Under the pieces are notes generated by a model that ran no database searches, was not told where the DNA came from, and saw only the letters and a program-made list of their open reading frames with translations. A program made the position numbers and the translations under genes. DNA of 64,000 nucleotides. Source: Elymus sibiricus (taxonomy: Eukaryota > Streptophyta > Magnoliopsida > Poales > Poaceae). Location of the stretch: NCBI GenBank assembly GCA_039707655.1, contig CM077668.1, positions 403,416,130-403,480,129 of the forward strand. Reading direction: 5' to 3'. Of this stretch, positions 1-12,872 are shown piece after piece. Positions within the stretch are counted from its first letter, which is position 1. Each line of letters opens with the position of its first letter.

Positions 1-247
1 ACTGTTAGCACTTCGTTGATCAATCAGGATCGCGGATTGCCAGAACATTGAAACTCCACCATACTGTTATCAAGATCAGAAATATGCAAATTCGAGGGAA
101 GCAACAAGAACATCGGGTAACTGACTTCATCTGCTACCCGCACAAATAATTTTCAGCAATAGATCTCATCTACTACCTAATTATATTGTGCAACACCCAT
201 ACATCTCTATGTATTCTAGATCGCAACCTGCATCTACGCATAGCACG

Positions 248-260
248 GCTCTTGATGCCA
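248..260 (-). promoter_or_regulatory. Primer-binding site of the Copia element
   Basis: Directly downstream of the LTR end on the minus strand is TGGCATCAAGAGC, a variant of the initiator-tRNA-Met-complementary site TGGTATCAGAGC used by plant LTR elements. It fixes the orientation and identifies this LTR as the 5' one. Confidence 0.7.
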
Positions 261-469
261 CTGTTGGGTAACGCAGCAGAAAACAAAAATTTTCTGACCT
301 ACGCACCAGCCCAGGACCACTATGGAGACTGCATACAAGGTTTGATCATTATCGTTACCGACTCGTAGCGCAGCGGAAGTAGAGTCGATGACGATCGGCG
401 GTGCAGATCCCCGCAGCTAGGATTTTACAACCTCCCAACCGCGAGGATGTATACCCTCATCTGCCCCGC

Positions 470-625
470 GGACAGCCCTCCGGGAGGCGGTCACATAGTC
501 CCCCGAACGGTGTCGCGGACAGCCCTTCGGGAGGACCTCCGAAACTCGGACTGTCACTCGGACAGCCCTTCGGGAGGACCTCCAAAACTCGGACGGTCAC
601 ACGGACAGCCCTTCGGGAGGCACTC
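470..625 (-). repeat. Tandem 43-46 bp units in the transcribed part of the Copia LTR
   Basis: Four copies of a unit beginning cggacagccc(t/c)tcgggagg start at 470, 516, 559 and 602. Each contains the short palindrome CCCTTCGGG. The array lies downstream of the TATA box, so each transcript would carry a row of small hairpins near its 5' end. Confidence 0.8.
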
Positions 626-842
626 TCGAACTAAGACCGAAACTACGATCTCTCTACAGAGTTTCACACATACGGTGTCATCTATCCGGCAGGGCTTCGC
701 CGTCCAGAACTAGTTCCTGCCGGAACCCAGACAGCCTTTCGGCTCTACGAAACTATTTCGCTGGGAGGGAGAGAAGAATGCCAGATCATGCATGGCTTTG
801 TGTATGAGAGCAAGAGTGTGTCTTATGGCAGCCCACACGCCT

Positions 843-854
843 CCTATTTATAGG
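843..854 (-). promoter_or_regulatory. TATA box of the Copia LTR
   Basis: CCTATAAATAGG on the minus strand, the usual LTR promoter element of this group, followed about 30 bp downstream by the expected start of R. Confidence 0.7.
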
Positions 855-2463
855 AAACCCAAGGGGTAGGGTGGTTTTACAAGAAGACCCAAAACCCACA
901 TGGAAAGGAGTCCTTCACAAGGACCTAAAAGGTGAAACCAAGGAACAAGGGGGACTCCATGAAGGAGTCCACCATGTGGCCGGCCACACCCTCATGTGGG
1001 GCCCCAAAATTGGCCCCTATCCATCCATGTCATCCCCAAGATCTTTTGGAGCAAAGGCCCAAAAGGTGGCTTTCCAAAAATATCCCAAAAAGCACTTTCA
1101 CTATTCACGACGACATTTTTCAGCGTCTGATCGAACTGAAAATATTCATGTGGGCTTAGAACAATTCTAGTACCCACCAAAATATTTTTCAACGCGAGCC
1201 GGAACAATTCCGGTTTAGTGATTTCATCTGCGAAAAGCATCTGAAGCGGTTTCGGCAGTTCCGGAACATTTCCGGTTTTCATCCCGGAAAATTCAAGAAA
1301 GTTTCCAGAATGATTCTGGCACCCTCCAAGAATTATCAGGCATGTGCCAAAACCAATTTGACTTTATGGTATCCTCTGAAACAACTTTTCAGTTTCACCG
1401 GAACTCATCCGGTGACCTCTCTGCGGAACTTTTCCGCTGTCCGAAACTTTTTCGGCGTCCGAAACTTTTTCGGTGATTTTCTCTCAGACTCCCTGTCTAG
1501 TATTCAGCAGATAGATGACCCTTAAGCGTGTGACCCTATAGGTTCGGTGAAGCATAGACATGACCCGGAACCCCTTCCGATCAATGATCAACATCGGAGC
1601 CGTGGACACCCATATCGATCCCTATACCCACACGAATAAATATTCGAGTGAACCTCCAGTTGCCGTGAGCTATTCCTGTTGCTTCGCAATATGTTACAAT
1701 TACCCGAGGTTAGAAACATCGGCATCCTCGTGGATCAACACTTGTCCACAATGCCAGTTACCTCGTTGCCGGTATTGTTCTCTTTTCTCGTTCCCGTGTT
1801 CCGGCATCCCTGTGATCAAATCACCCTGTGTCTGGCCAGATGATGATGGATACCATAACACCGAGAGGGCCCAGAGATATCTCTCCATCGTCGAAGGAGC
1901 AAATCCCAATCTTGAGCTATCAAGTCCCTTGACATACTTTTCCATGAACCCGTAAGCCGCCGTAATAGCCACCTATTTACGGATGACGTTTAACAAACCC
2001 CAATGTTCATGAAGCAAGCATGAAGAAACTCGACACTCTCATGGTCTAAGGAATTATGCAAACATTAACTTCTCTGTGTTATTAACCATAAACTTATGAC
2101 GAATGTATCTCATAGCATAACATCAATCGGGTCGATTCAACACAAGTGTTCTACCAACAATTGTGCCCTCAAAATTGCCGGCATAGCCACGCCCATGATC
2201 AGGAAAAGAGGATCATCATGCAATACTTGACCCAGTCTTTGAGGCCAGACTAGGAATACATTTTACCGTTTATTATTCCACACGTGCATATGAGTCTTCC
2301 TTCGAGCCTCGTGGTTATTGTAGACTCGAGAACCATAGCAGTTATAGCATGGAACATAAACATAATTATGAACAGGGAGATAATCAATAACATTTATTAT
2401 TGCCTCTAGGGCATATCTCCTACATATCACTAGTTTGGTTTTATAAAAGAAAACTACAAAAAA

Positions 2464-3249
2464 ATGGAATTGAAGTTGCATGAAATGCTTTACCTTTATG
2501 ATGTCTTTCTTGAAAATAAGGATTCTGAAAATTGTGCTCATTTGTTAGAAGAAGAATTCTATAAAATGTTTAATTTGAATTATGAGCATGATTGCAATGT
2601 TGTTAGTATGAATTCTATGAATATCCATGATGCTAATAATGTGCAAAGCCAGAAGCTTGGGGATGCTATGTTTGATGAAGATGATATTTTTAGCCCCCCA
2701 AGTTTTGATGAGCAAATTTATTATGATGAAAGCATGCCTCCTATTTATGATGATTATTGTGATGACATGTATGCTATAAAGAGTAATGATAACTATGAAA
2801 CTTGTCATCATGATTTTTATTTTCAATTGGATTATGTCAATCAAGTTTCTCATGATAGTTATTTTGTTGAGTTTGCTCCCACCACTATTGATGAGAAGAA
2901 ATTTTCTTGTGTGGAGAGTAATAAATTTTCTATGCTTGTGGATCATGAAAAGAATGTTTTGTGTGATGGTTATATTTTTGAATTCATTCATGATGCTACT
3001 GAAAATTATTATGAGAGAGGAGCATATGCTTTTACATATTGCAATAATATCAAGTCTCCTCTCTATATGTTGAAAGTTTTGAAGCTATGCTTGTTTTGCC
3101 TTCCTATGCTAGATGATTCTTGTTCCCATAAATTGTTTGCTCACAAAATCCCTATGCATAGGAAGTGGGTTAGACTTAAATGTGCTATTCATATGTTCAT
3201 GATGCTCCCGTTATGTTTCAATTCTTATCTTTTATGTGAGCATCATTGA
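2464..3249 (+). CDS. Acidic accessory ORF of host 1 Gypsy element
   Basis: A 261-residue ORF with ATG at 2464; an in-frame TAG at 2431-2433 excludes an upstream start within this element. I recognise no enzymatic domain. The protein is rich in Asp, Glu, Tyr, Asn and Met, with acidic stretches in the first 110 residues (for example DEDDIF and YDDYCDD) and a hydrophobic, Cys-rich C-terminal third. The codons are extremely AT-rich, unlike the GC-rich chromoviral ORFs nearby. It sits after the pol position and before the 3' untranslated region, where some Athila-type elements carry an extra ORF. Whether it is translated, and whether it relates to the env-like ORF of Athila, cannot be decided here. 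Confidence 0.5.
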   Translation: MELKLHEMLYLYDVFLENKDSENCAHLLEEEFYKMFNLNYEHDCNVVSMNSMNIHDANNVQSQKLGDAMFDEDDIFSPPSFDEQIYYDESMPPIYDDYCDDMYAIKSNDNYETCHHDFYFQLDYVNQVSHDSYFVEFAPTTIDEKKFSCVESNKFSMLVDHEKNVLCDGYIFEFIHDATENYYERGAYAFTYCNNIKSPLYMLKVLKLCLFCLPMLDDSCSHKLFAHKIPMHRKWVRLKCAIHMFMMLPLCFNSYLLCEHH

Positions 3250-5987
3250 AATCATCTTGCCTAGCTTGAAAGGCATTAAAGAAAAGTGCTTGTTGGGAGA
3301 CAACCCAACACTTATTCCTACTGTTTTTGTGTATTCACATGATTAAGATACTGTAGTAGTCATGTTTTATATGTTTTCTTTCAAATAAAGTGCCAAGTAA
3401 GACCTTTGGGATAGTGTGGGTGATAGTTGACTTGATTCTGTGCAAAAACAGAAACTTTTGCTCCCAGTGCAGAAATTCTAAAAAATCACCAGAGCGTCAA
3501 AAGCTTCTGAATTTTGTACACATGATTTATATACTAATTTACCACTTTGTCCTAACTTTTCACAATTTTTAGAGTTGCAGAAGTATGGTCTTTGTTCAGA
3601 TTATTACAGACTGTTCTGTTTTGGACAGAATCTGCCTTGTTTGCATAGTTTGCTTGTTTTAGCATTTCCATAGCTTATATTAAGTGATATAAATTGTGGA
3701 AATGATATAGTACAGTAGGCTTTATGTGAGAACAATTTTGGATCTTGTCTTGACAGTACCAAAGTGAATGATTTGCCCTTTATCATACTAACCCATCTCA
3801 CGAAGTTCCATTAAGTTTTGTGTGATTGAAGTTTTCAAGTTTTGGGTGAGATATCGATATGAGGAGAATAAGGAGTGGCAAGAACTTAAGCTTGGGGATG
3901 CCCAAGGCACCCCAAGGTAATATTCAAGGAATACCCAAGCAACTAAGCTTGGGGATGCCCCGGAGGGCATCCCCTCTTTCGTCTTCAACATTATCGGTAA
4001 CCTCACTTGGGACTATATTTTTATTCGTCACATGATATGTGTTTTGCTTGGAGCGTAATTTTATTTTGTTGAAATTTGCTTGCTGTTATTTAGAATAAAG
4101 TTTTGTATCTTTTATTTCAATAAAAGTGTCAAGTATAGCCTTTACCATGCTCAATTTGCAAGTGAATGAGTGGCTGTTTCAAAACAGAAAGTTTGCTGTT
4201 AGTGCAAAAAATTCCCTAGAAAAGTCAGAAAGTGATAAAATCTTGAAATTTTGACACAGCATGCTATTATAAATTATCTACAGTTTGGTAAATTTTCAGA
4301 AGTTTTGGAGTTAATTAAGTAAGGATCTTGCTACATCCTTTACAGACTGTTCTGTTTAGACAGATTGCTGTTATGATTGCATTGTTTGCATATGTTGGCT
4401 TGTTTAATGGTTCTATTTGAGGATAGGAGTATTAAATATGCAGTGGCATTTAGTATGCAATGTTAAATTATAATTTTAGTGAATTGTTACAGTGGACAAT
4501 GATAAGGTTTTGCATTGATTTATACTAACTTATCTCATGAGTTCTTGTTGAGTTTTGTGTGGATGAAGTTTTTGAGATTTAGAAAACCGTGATATAAGAA
4601 GAATTAAGGAGACACAAGAGCTCAAGCTTGGGGATGCCCAAGGCATCCCAAGTTCATATTCCAAGAAGTCTCAAGCAACTAAGCTTGGGGATGCCCCGGT
4701 AGGCATCTCACCTTTCTTCTTCAACAACTATCGGTCAGTTTTCTTTGAGCCTAAGCTTTTACTTCTTCACATGAGTTGTGCTATACTTGGTGTGTCCTTT
4801 TATTTCCCTTTTGCTTGTTGTTTTAATAAAATACTTAGATCTGAAATCTTGGAATGGGAGGTAGTCCTCACATAGCTACTTATTTGTTTGACTACTCATT
4901 GATCTTCACTTATATCTTTTTGGAGTAGTTTGTCATTTACTCTTGTTCTTCACTTATATCCTAAGAGTAAATTATTGAATGAATTGAATATCATGAAGTT
5001 GAAGTTATATGTTCTTCATGTGCTCGTATCATGCCTAGTAGTAGCTTCACATTGAGTTTAGATGGTGAAATCTTTTGAAGCTTGACAATCACAATATTGG
5101 TCATACAAGCAATTCATGAATGATTAGTATAAGGAAGAGAACTTTCACATATAAATATATTATCTTGGACATCTTCTATGATTGTGAATACCCATTAATT
5201 ATTTTCAAACTTGGGCAAATTAGTTGAAGTTGGACAAGGAAGACAACGTAATGAGTTATGTTTGGGTATATTTGCATAGAAGTTATATTGTTATGGATCC
5301 TCCAACATGTGGTGCTTGCTTAGGATCTTTTGCTAGCCAAAAATTCGCACTAAGTAGAGATACTACTTGTGCATCCAAAAACCCTTAAACCCAGTTTCTT
5401 GCCATGAGTGTCCACCATATCTACCTATGGATTGAATAAGATCCTTCAAGTAAGTTGTCATCGCTGCAAAAAGCAATAAAAATTGCTCCTAAATTAAATA
5501 TGATCTTTTATTGTAAGGGAAAATAACCGTGGTACGAACTTGTGATGGTGAAGAATAAAAGCGAGAGACTACATAATAAAGGTTGCTATCACAAGGGGCA
5601 ATATCACGTGACGTTCCTTTGCATTAAGAGTTTGTGCATCCAAAAATAAAAAGCACATGACAACCTCTGCTTCCCTCTATGAAGGGCCTATCTTTTACTT
5701 CATGTTATTTACTTTTATGCTATTTAGTTTCATGTTGAGTCAATTCCTTATCCCAACCTATTCTCTAGTTGGCAAGCATCATGTGGTGGGGAAAGATCCA
5801 AGCACATATGACCAGTCAAATATATTTGATCATGATTTATTATTGTTGACAATTATATCTATGATAAATGAGTTGGGAGGCGAAACATTATGCCCCTATC
5901 TTTCTTTGTGTTCGATGGATGCCATTTGTTCTAAAAATATGCTTTGAGTACTAGCAATCATAGAATACTAAATGATAATTGAGTATG
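3250..5987 (+). repeat. 3' untranslated region of host 1, with a duplicated unit of about 735 bp
   Basis: Non-coding AT-rich DNA between the acidic ORF and the 3' LTR. A unit starting with the (c)aataaa(a)gtg(c/t)caagta motif at about 3384 is repeated at about 4119. Each copy ends with a pair of hairpins built on AGCTTGGGGATGCCC (3888-3980 and 4623-4710). After about 4850 I see only AT-rich sequence up to the chromovirus insertion at 5988; the 96-codon ORF at 5657-5947 has no recognisable product. Confidence 0.7.
5983..5987 (+). other. Left target-site duplication GTATG
   Basis: Five bases identical to 29374-29378. Together they bracket the element at 5988-29373 exactly. Confidence 0.9.
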
Positions 5988-8900
5988 TGTGGCACCCCGG
6001 CTCAGAGGAAACCGGAACGCCCCGTATTCCAGCCCAGAGACAAGTCTTCTGGAATACGACACTGCTGGCATAGAACAAATCAGCTCTTTATTACAAATAC
6101 ACGGGGTACAAGGGTCTGGATGACACAGCGGAATGACGTCGGCACGGCGACACTACGTCTGCCCGGATAGCTCTACGCTAGCAGCGATACAACTCGAAGC
6201 AACGGAACAACTCTCGGCAGCGGAACGACGACGGCGGTGATGGACTCCAACTCCGCAGGGACTCTGGCTGGAACGCGTATTCCTAGCTCGCACGCACGGA
6301 CTCCTCGACAGACAAGCAATCAAGCATGACCTGCAAACTGGCATGACACGCCAGGTGAGTACTTTGAATGTACTCGCAAGCTCACAGCACCCAAAGCAAT
6401 CAAGACAAACAACAACATGGCATTTACAGGTTAAGCAGGTGTAAGCATAATGATGCTAGAACAATAATAGCATGGCATGGCATAAGAACATGATGGCACT
6501 AGCATGTAGCATGTGAAACTATCTTGATGCAACTTTCTCTGCTCGGAGGTTACCTCGTAACCATCCCATGTATGAACTTACCATCGGGTGTGGTACATGA
6601 TAACCTCGGGACCAACCAAACTTTTTATAACAATACCGTAGTGACAACATGGTCACAAGGAGTTTGATCTTTACCCGGGTTCATCTATGAAACCACAAAA
6701 CATCAACCAAATCCGGTATCCACGATACCACGGTGATCCTCTTGCGATCACATAAAGATCAACCAACTTCTTTCTCATCCAACCGGGTGGTTATTAACAA
6801 GATTATTATTACTGTTGACCCATAGTGTGATCGACTACGAACTGGGCCCATATCCGCGGGCGCGGCTATTGATAGATTATATACACTCTGCAGAGGTTAG
6901 TACACTGTACCCACACCACAGAACCCATGGCCTCTCACTCCCATTCGGGTGGACCAATGGCGTTCCGACAAAACCAATCTACCGCATGAAACTCTCCCGG
7001 CCACTCCGACCAACTCCCCTTTGGGCTAAGTCATGGGTGGCCCCGATGTCACCTCGTGACATCCAACGGCCACCGTCGGGGTAAAAACTAAATGGTCCCA
7101 AACGGGGACAACCCGGGTACAAAACAACTCGGGCACACAAGGCTTAGGTCATCCTACCCGGCCAAGGTAGCGTCCGCGCATAACCTTCCCTAGTTGGAGG
7201 CACTGGTGAGAGGCATGACAATAGACCACATTAGGGCCTTCCCATAAAGGCAAATGTGGTTGCACTGGTTAGTTTGATTTGATGGCACTATGACTCAGCC
7301 AACAGGTGTTCAAGTTCAATTAACATCCGGTTAAACTTGAATGCAAATGATGCTCAGCCATAACAATATAACATGATGAACTGACCATGATAACAACATG
7401 AACATGGATGGGAAACATAAGCAAACAACATATCAACAGTAGTAAAGCATCTATTCCGAGGAGCATGACATGATGATGAACATGAACGAAATGATATAAC
7501 CTGACCACATACGAGCATAGCATAATCACTAGCATCAAAATAAATACTTGACTGAAGTATAACCATAGCATGAGCAAATAAACATCTACTCAACTAGGTG
7601 CAGATGAACATAGCATAAGCATAAGCATGCAGATACGAGCATGAATAAACCATTCATGGAGTACTAACATGCACAAACAATAATAAAGATTCAAGTTGAA
7701 ACAATAATAAAGATATGAGCATGAATAAACCATTCATGAAGGCTATCATGCAATTGGTTGTTGTGGCTTGCCTGGGTATGAAGAAACCACCGGGAAGAAG
7801 TGCGGAAAGGTCGCGGAAGAGAACGCCGGAAACACTTCTCTCTCGGAGGGGGCTGATTTAAGGCAAGGGCACAATGGTAATTTCCACTGTGTGAACACAT
7901 GATGAAAATGGTACCAACATGACGGGCTCGAAGAGACGAAGATGTGGGATTTGGAATCACCTCGATCGGAGTTTCGGTTAAAAAGATATAGCCGTTTGAA
8001 GTCTAGGGACCAATCTGTAAAGATTTTATTCGCAGACAGGCCCCTGGGGGCTGAACCGAAAGCGCACTCGGCTAAAATACGTTTCTGAAGAGGAAAACGC
8101 AAACTTAGCCGCAGTAGAAGGAAATACGCTTTCAATGTTTTGAAAGCGCATTCAGAGAAATGCGCCTCCACTTACGTGACGTGGCAGAGGCGGGGTCAAC
8201 GCGCAGCCGTTGACAGGTGGGGTCGGGAGAGGTGCGGGGCCCACCTAGCCTCGTCTTCTTCCTCCTCTCCCTGTCCCGATCGGAACAGAGGAGGAGCAGG
8301 GGAGGCTCAACACCGGCGACGGCTGGGCGGCTCCGGCGGGGTTCTTCGGACGGCGAGGACGCCGGCGGGTGCGGGGCGGCACGCCGCTCCCGTCCAGAGG
8401 GAGATCCGGCGCCGGGGAAGAGCGGAACGGGGTGGCTGCTTGCCCGGGGTGCGGCGGCTACATGCGGCGGTGGACGCGGCACTACGGCCGGAGAAGGAGA
8501 GAGGCAGGTTGGGGGCGGCCTCGCGGTGAAGTTCTGCGCCCGCCCGGTGCAGCCGTCGCGCCGGGGAAGGGCAGTGGCCATGGCAGCTCGAGGTGGCCGC
8601 GAATAGAGGCGGCGGCCGGAGTTGGGGGCGCGCGGCTTGAGGCACTCCGGCGAGGACTGGAGGAGATGGGGAGGTGCGCCGGAGTGGAGTGGAGCTGGTG
8701 GTGCGGTCAGGAGGGGGAGGGGAGAGCTAGGCTCGCCGGAATCAAGCTGATAAGGTGGCAGCCATGGCGGACGGCGGCGGCCAGAGAGTGGAGAGAGGGG
8801 CTCCAGTGAGCTTGGAGGGCCGGGGAGAGAGCGGCGAGGAGCGGAGGAGGTCGGGGCACCTATTTATAGGCCCGGGGCGAGCTCGGGAGGGCTCGAGAGG

Positions 8901-10432
8901 CCGCAGGCTAGCAAACATGGTGATGGCAGGGGCGGCCAGGTCACGGGCACGGCGATGGCGACGCAACCACGGCGAGATAAGGCGGGGCAGCAGAGGGGAA
9001 TTGACCGCACAAGCACGGGCTAGCTACTGGACATGGAGAGGGCTCGAGAAGAGGAGGGAGCGGACGAGCACAGTGCCGCAAAGTGCCAGAGCGCGTGGGC
9101 GTGCATGCCAGCCACGCAGTCACCGTGTGAACAGGCGCACACGGTGCACTCGGATCGGCCACATCGTGTCTGGGCGATAGGTCATTCCTCAGAGAAGGCC
9201 GTGAAGGAAAGAAACGAGCACAGGGATGCAGGAGGTGACTAGTGGAAGCTTGGAGACAAAGCAACAACAATGTGTTTGATGTGAGCTGAGAGAGCTTGAG
9301 CAGGAGATAGACTCTGGTCTTTGGCTGAGAGTGATCACTCACTAAGATGATCATCTCTGCAAATTTGCAGCTCATTTGGATGGAGATAAATAGCACTTGC
9401 TGTAGAATGGACCCTACTAGTCGGAAAAGCAAACTTTGATGCGGCACTCACATACTAGCTTGCATTGAGCTGAAATTTGGAGGAGGTGAATGATTTGAGA
9501 ATATGAAGCTACTGTAAAAGTTTCATACCATTTGGAAATACCAAAATGGTACTTGCTTCACAGAGCTTCAATCTGGTCAGAAACTTAGAAAAATAGCTGG
9601 GGGAAAATGGCTACATAAAATGAGCCAAATTTTGGTGGAGATATAATATATGGATAGGAGAATGCTCTGGTAAATTTTCAGCCCTAGTGAAGCAATATGA
9701 AATATAGTTGCTTCACAACAGGAAAATATGACCAGAAACCAAGATTTGATGGTATGCTCATATAGATGGTTGGATAAGGTTGAAATTGGGTGGAGAGCAA
9801 TTATATGAGCATATGAAGGTGCTTGCACAATTTCAACTCATTTGGATCATCCTAGATAGCACTTCCTTCATTAAGCTTCCAGTTGGCCAGAAACTTTGGA
9901 AAATTACCAAGGAAGATTTATTAGCCCAATTGAGTTGAATTTTGTCAAGAGGCAATGATATGAGTGGGAAAGAGTGCCCAAAAAGTTTGAGAGCAAGCAA
10001 GCAATTAAAAAGGGTACTTGCTTCTCAAACTGCCAGCTGGGGCAGAATCAGAAAAGGAATATTTGTGGAATATTTTTGAACATGGCAAGGAAAGGTTTTG
10101 ACATATCTGAGCAAGATATGTCCCAAAGGATTTATGGGAATTATTTGGGAATTTTTGGAAAGGTAGAATGTGGGTTGCTTCACAACCCAGGGCAAACAGG
10201 GTTATTCCTTTAATAGAAAAAGGAATATTCCCAAGAATTTGAATATTGGGATTGGGACCAAGATGGAGATGACATGAAGATGAGGTGAGATTGAGATTGG
10301 CAATCCACTTGGGAACCTAGGAAGATGAAATCTTCCCAAGTTTCCAGACCACACAGCCTTAGCAAAGGAAAAACAAAGCAAACTCAAAGAAAAGCAAAGG
10401 AAAAAGAAAGGACTGAAATCCAGGGTGTTACA
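5988..10432 (-). repeat. 3' LTR of the chromovirus derivative (4445 bp, intact)
   Basis: Uninterrupted LTR; its mate is 13692-15934 plus 27191-29373. The two copies agree over long stretches but show scattered substitutions and small indels visible by eye (for example near 6040 versus 13740, and 7690-7750 versus 15390-15420), so this insertion is clearly older than the Reina-like one inside the mate. The central part, 8220-9180, is GC-rich and contains many overlapping ORFs on both strands that are compositional accidents. A minus-strand TATA box lies at 8859-8870. Confidence 0.88.
8859..8870 (-). promoter_or_regulatory. TATA box of the chromovirus 3' LTR
   Basis: CCTATAAATAGG on the minus strand inside a GC-rich background. 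The same motif occurs at the matching position of the 5' LTR (about 27799-27810), which would be the promoter for the whole element. Confidence 0.6.
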
Positions 10433-12872
10433 AACTTTCCCCCCCTTAAATAAATCTCGTCCTCGAGATTTGGTTGCTTAGGGACCAAGGGGATGTCCTG
10501 ACTTAAGGAAACCGTTTCCAACTCGGGTTTCCCTTTCTCTTATATGATGTTTCCGCTGGATCTCATCTGACTGACTGACTTACTCAAGTTTGCTTGACTG
10601 ATACCAACTGCTGATAGATATTGGCTCACATGTTCATGCTTATACTGATTTCAGTTTCATACCTGCTGACCATCGGGATTGTGATAGATGTGTCATGACT
10701 GACGTATGTGCCCTGCAAACAAGTTCGAGAGTCGTCTCCGAAGGTTGTGTCATCATTATATCCAGTACTGACATCATTCCATGGGATTGCGAACAAATCT
10801 CCTTGGGGAGCACGGGATCTCTTCATCCTGACATTGGATTGCTCAGTTAACTATTGGGATTCCGGGTTCATAGCCATGCGGAGAATCATAACCGTTTCCT
10901 GACTTCTGGCAAGCTCTTCCTGAATCATCTTGGCTGACTCCACTATCGGGGTCGTCCAATCCGTGTCCAGTATTTGACTGTCACCTGTCGGGTTGAACAT
11001 AAATGTGTACGACTTTATATGATAGCATCCACATACCTGTCTGGTAGCGGTTTTGGCAAACAATCTTTTCCATGGCAGTCTTGTATGTTAACAGGTACCC
11101 ATACTTGAGAGTACATGCTTCAAGACTGATGTTCACTATTCTGATTACTCATCCTGGAGGTATATTCATGTGGATGAGAGGCCGTGTGATGCTTTAACAC
11201 GGTTAACGAGGTTGTCTGCTGAGCTAGCACCTTGGTCTGACATGGCAGACTTGAATATTTCAATACTGACAACTTCGGTCATAATCGATGACTGAGCAGG
11301 TTACCTTGATATGAGGTCCTTATCTGAACGGAATAGACTCCTTGGGTGTATATCCATGTTAAGCACGGCTGAGTCAGACCATCTTGGGTACATATCCATG
11401 ATAATTATGGCTGAGCTAGACCGTCTTGGGCATCGGTGCCATTTCTGTCATGTAACCATTATCATCCTGGTATTGCCGGTCTGCTCTTTTATTCTTGTTT
11501 TTCTTTTAACGTGGCCTCACAGACTCTTGGTTCTTCGTGTGATCCTTCATACCGTCATAGGCAGTATTTTTGGTAAATCATACCTTTAGTCCTATTCCGT
11601 ATATTTCCTCCCAATGTGCGAGTACGAAGCTCATAGTTGTTGTCAATCATACCAGTTCACTGTGTCGAGTGCGAGAAAACTGGCCTCGGTAAGTGCTACC
11701 AAAATTGTTGTCCCATGTGGACTTGCTCCAAATGTCGTTGATTCTGGCAACACCACCTGAAGCGTATATCTGGCTTTCCTTCTTCTTGCATACTGATGAG
11801 TCTGTCGAACCTTTATCTTGACTTCATCATTGTATTAGTGACTTGCAGGAACTTGGTAGCATGCTCACATGATAACACGTTTAGCTGAACACTTAATTTC
11901 TGGGGCAGATACTTGGGTTTTGATGGATGCTTGCTCCTGACAAAACTGTTGCGAATCTGATCCTTTGAGATGCACTGCCATATGCTGCCAACTGACTGTA
12001 CATTGTCTTCTATCGGTGTCGTACTGAGGAAGCTTGTGTTGAGAGCTGGCGTGCTGAGGAAGGCTGAATCACTTGTGCTCGAAGCGTTCGTCAGACCACT
12101 TGATGGGGTATCGTACTTCAGAAGCTTCCCCCCTTAAAGGTTTGTTGGGGAAAACTCGGTACCTTACTGACGAAGCTTTGAATATCTTGTACGAGAAGTC
12201 ATCCATATATATTGATGATGCCAATTTAAGAATCTTGCAGTGTAAGCTTCGCTGACTATTTGCATAGGGATACTTATACCAGAAACTCCTTAATGTGATA
12301 TGTTGCCATATATCCACTCTTAATATACTGGCTGTTGATTTCTGATATAACCAGGATTGTTTGATTAGCCTTCTTCCTGAATACTGAACTCAGACCATAT
12401 GCTGACTGGCTTCCGTGTGTAACAGGTTCAATTTTACTCATAGCAAAAATCAATCCTTGAATATGAACCATACCTTTGACCTGAAATATCCTGTTGGTCT
12501 TGTACCAAATTTGTCCTTCTGCTGCTTTAATCATTGCTGCTGTGAAAATGACTCCCTGATGGAGACTTGTTGTTGTCTGGCAGTTCCGGATATACTTGCA
12601 TTCTGACCGGATGTCTTTAACGTAATACTGTTAGTTGAAAAATCTCGTGTGCTTCTGAATATATACAAACTTCTCACAAATTCTTCTGATCCGGTGTTGG
12701 TTGAGGAGCAACTTTTCATTAAGGGGAAATAAGGTAACACCGAAGATTCAACGAAAGAAGCACAAGAAACGAGCGAAAACAACCAAACACACAGCATACA
12801 AGTCACACAACTAATCCACACAGTCACACAAACATGATACTACAATTAATGCAACATGCACTACACGGATGC
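10433..12872 (-). other. Internal region of the chromovirus derivative without recognisable genes
   Basis: About 2.4 kb between the accessory ORF and the 3' LTR, read on the minus strand. It starts from the LTR with a polypurine tract (complement of 10436-10445) and the purine-rich CTCGAGGACGAGAT motif typical of Del/Tekay 3' regions. Only short ORFs are present (12531-12827, 12274-12534, 10851-11063) and none shows zinc-knuckle, protease, RT or integrase motifs. A 2-copy repeat of about 45 bp lies at 11340-11430. It may be heavily decayed coding sequence or unrelated filler. Confidence 0.55.

Larger units (their letters stand above)
1..2424 (-). mobile_element. Angela/BARE1-like Copia retrotransposon, 5' end (partial)
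   Basis: The 5' LTR and leader of a minus-strand Copia element that continues past the left edge. Read on the minus strand, the LTR opens with a TGTAGGAGATATGCCCTAG-type start followed by AGGCAATAATAAA, the signature of the Triticeae Angela/BARE1/WIS group, and closes with CCAACA at 262. A primer-binding site and about 250 bases of leader follow. No gag or pol lies in the window. The element landed in the internal region of the Gypsy element here called host 1, just upstream of its acidic ORF. Its target duplication would be 2425-2429 (tatca), but the partner is off-window. The family group is recognised from the LTR start; the exact family name is uncertain. Confidence 0.85.
262..2424 (-). 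repeat. 5' LTR of the Copia element (2163 bp)
   Basis: Full LTR bounded by TG (at 2424, minus strand) and CA (at 262). It is longer than the roughly 1.8 kb usual for BARE1/Angela, partly because of a short tandem array at 470-625. The minus-strand TATA box lies at 845-852, so transcription should start around 815 and run left through the array into the leader. The ORFs visible in either orientation are short and have no recognisable product. Confidence 0.85.

Noticed and set aside
2545..2991. 148-codon minus-strand ORF
   Set aside because: Antisense shadow of the acidic ORF at 2464-3249, Ile/Met-rich by complementarity.
8132..8809. Long GC-rich ORFs on both strands (also 27064-27746 and 59182-59610)
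   Set aside because: They overlap each other in several frames within LTRs, are rich in Arg/Gly/Ala/Pro, and repeat in both LTR copies; no domain is visible.
12069..12606. Short ORFs in the chromovirus interior as gag or pol remnants
   Set aside because: No zinc knuckle, protease or RT motif could be recognised in any frame; too weak to call.
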